A stretch of 64,000 nt of DNA from Rhodococcus maanshanensis NBRC 100610 (lineage in GTDB: Bacteria > Actinomycetota > Actinomycetes > Mycobacteriales > Mycobacteriaceae): NCBI RefSeq assembly GCF_001894865.1, contig NZ_BCXA01000002.1, positions 124,001 to 188,000 on the forward strand, given 5' to 3'. Positions 63,201-64,000 of the stretch are shown in pieces. Position numbers and translations under genes: made by a program. A model generated the notes under the pieces. The model saw only the letters and a list, made by a program, of their open reading frames with translations, did not search any database and had not been told where the DNA came from. Position 1 is the first letter of the stretch, and each line of letters begins with the position of its first letter.

Positions 63201-64000
63201 TCAGTCCGATGCCGCGTGCACCCGCAACGTCAGCACCTGGAACGGCCTCAACGTCACGGTGATCGCGTCGCCGTCGAGGACGATGCCGGTGGGGTCGTCG
63301 ACCGGTCGCTCGAGCAGGTCCACGAACTCGGCGCCCGTGTGGGGGAGGTCGAGGTCGATCCTCGCGGTCGACCTGGCGCCGGTGGATTCGTACAGCCGGA
63401 CCACGACGTCGCCGCTGCGGTCCTCGGCGAGCTTGACCGCCTCGACCACCACCGCTGGATTCGACACCCGCAGCAGCGGTTCGACCGGCGCGCCACCCGT
63501 GATCGTGCGCGGCGGCAGGTTGATCCGATAGCCCTCGGTGACCGCATCGCCGATCGTGGCACCCGGACGTACGGAGACCCGCAGCGTGTGCGTGCCCTGA
63601 TCGGAGGTCGGGTCCGGGTACAGCGGCGCGCGCAACAGCGACAGGCGAACGGTGGTGGTGCTGCCGCCGTCCGGCCGGGCGGAGCGTGCGATGTCGTGGC
63701 CGTAGGTGGAGTCGTTGGCCACCGCGACGCCGTACCCGGGCTCGCCGACGTGCACCCAGCGGTGCGCACAGATCTCGAACTTCGCGAAGTCCCAGGAGGT
63801 GTTGGAGTGCGTCGGACGGAAGACGTGCCCGAACTGTGTCTCCGCGGCGCTGCGATCGGCGTGCACGTCGAACGGGAAGGCCAGCTTGAGCAGCTTCTGC
63901 CGCTCGTGCCAGTCGATCACGTTGCTGATCTCCAGCGCACGGGCTCCGGGGGCGAGCTCGAGCCGTTGCACGACCGTCGAGTCGCCGAACGACCTGCGCA
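63201..64000 (-). CDS. Alpha-mannosidase (GH38-type), C-terminal part, continues beyond window
   Basis: Minus-strand frame open to the window end. The sequence matches the C-terminal beta-rich domain of GH38 alpha-mannosidases: FGHVFRPTHSNTSWDFAKFEICAHRW, VAVANDSTYGHDI, LRAPLYPDP, RLYESTGARSTARI and VLTLRVHA. The catalytic N-terminal domain is outside. Close family in mycobacteria is Rv0648. Confidence 0.85.
   Translation of the reverse strand, partial: RRSFGDSTVVQRLELAPGARALEISNVIDWHERQKLLKLAFPFDVHADRSAAETQFGHVFRPTHSNTSWDFAKFEICAHRWVHVGEPGYGVAVANDSTYGHDIARSARPDGGSTTTVRLSLLRAPLYPDPTSDQGTHTLRVSVRPGATIGDAVTEGYRINLPPRTITGGAPVEPLLRVSNPAVVVEAVKLAEDRSGDVVVRLYESTGARSTARIDLDLPHTGAEFVDLLERPVDDPTGIVLDGDAITVTLRPFQVLTLRVHAASD

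Overview
The window is GC-rich chromosomal DNA from a mycolic-acid actinobacterium (order Mycobacteriales, probably Rhodococcus-like; genus not provable from the sequence). The clues are a typA–lpqW–mshB block, a mycothiol enzyme (MshB), a GT87 polyprenyl-phosphate-mannose mannosyltransferase, a LysB-like serine esterase, a DUF222/13E12-type HNH gene, many Tat or lipoprotein exports, and frequent leaderless genes with a TAnnnT box 6-9 nt before the start codon. I found no rRNA, tRNA, CRISPR array or transposase.

Layout. 1-9 kb: a lipase-fold pseudoenzyme, an FMN-dependent glutamate-synthase-like protein whose tail overlaps it, a bulb-lectin/LysM protein, a methyltransferase, small exported proteins, the GTPase/ATPase ychF, a GH43-like secreted hydrolase and an RluA-type pseudouridine synthase, with a decayed fragment of the latter beside it. 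9-14 kb: a tandem 2.5-kb duplication of a secreted GH5 glycosidase, each copy with its own promoter region, a possible 24-residue leader peptide and terminator hairpins, ending at a tetR gene. 14-21 kb: TetR with a divergent thioesterase-like gene, PhoD-like phosphatase, an ImmA-type metalloprotease coupled to a two-helix membrane protein, and an HNH gene broken by a small hairpin element.

21-29 kb: LysB-like esterase, an autoregulated ArsR/AHSA1 pair, a tandem clpP pair with its probable PopR/ClgR-type activator and operator, an XRE/membrane-protein pair behind a perfect 19-bp inverted repeat, and a WS/DGAT-like acyltransferase. 29-45 kb: htpG, two MFS transporters, class I fumarase, CPBP protease, a ClC channel with a CBS pair and RCK-C tail coupled to an ABM-domain membrane protein, an OYE-type reductase and an Rv2525c-like Tat protein. 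45-64 kb: a Ser-Ile-Leu repeat protein, exported proteins, GT87, pterin dehydratase, MutT, an active-looking secretory lipase, an FAD oxidase with a divergent LuxR regulator, then typA–lpqW–mshB, glutamate decarboxylase, a YncE-like propeller, UdgB, a GHSQG lipase and the C-terminal part of a GH38-type alpha-mannosidase.

How the parts work together. Cell-envelope and secreted carbohydrate or lipid hydrolases dominate. The best-supported regulatory circuits are PopR-like/clpP, ArsR/AHSA1, XRE/membrane protein and TetR/thioesterase, each with a visible palindrome. At least four very small reading frames with good Shine-Dalgarno sites (15.7, 29.0, 44.4 and 59.3 kb) look real but match no family I recognise.
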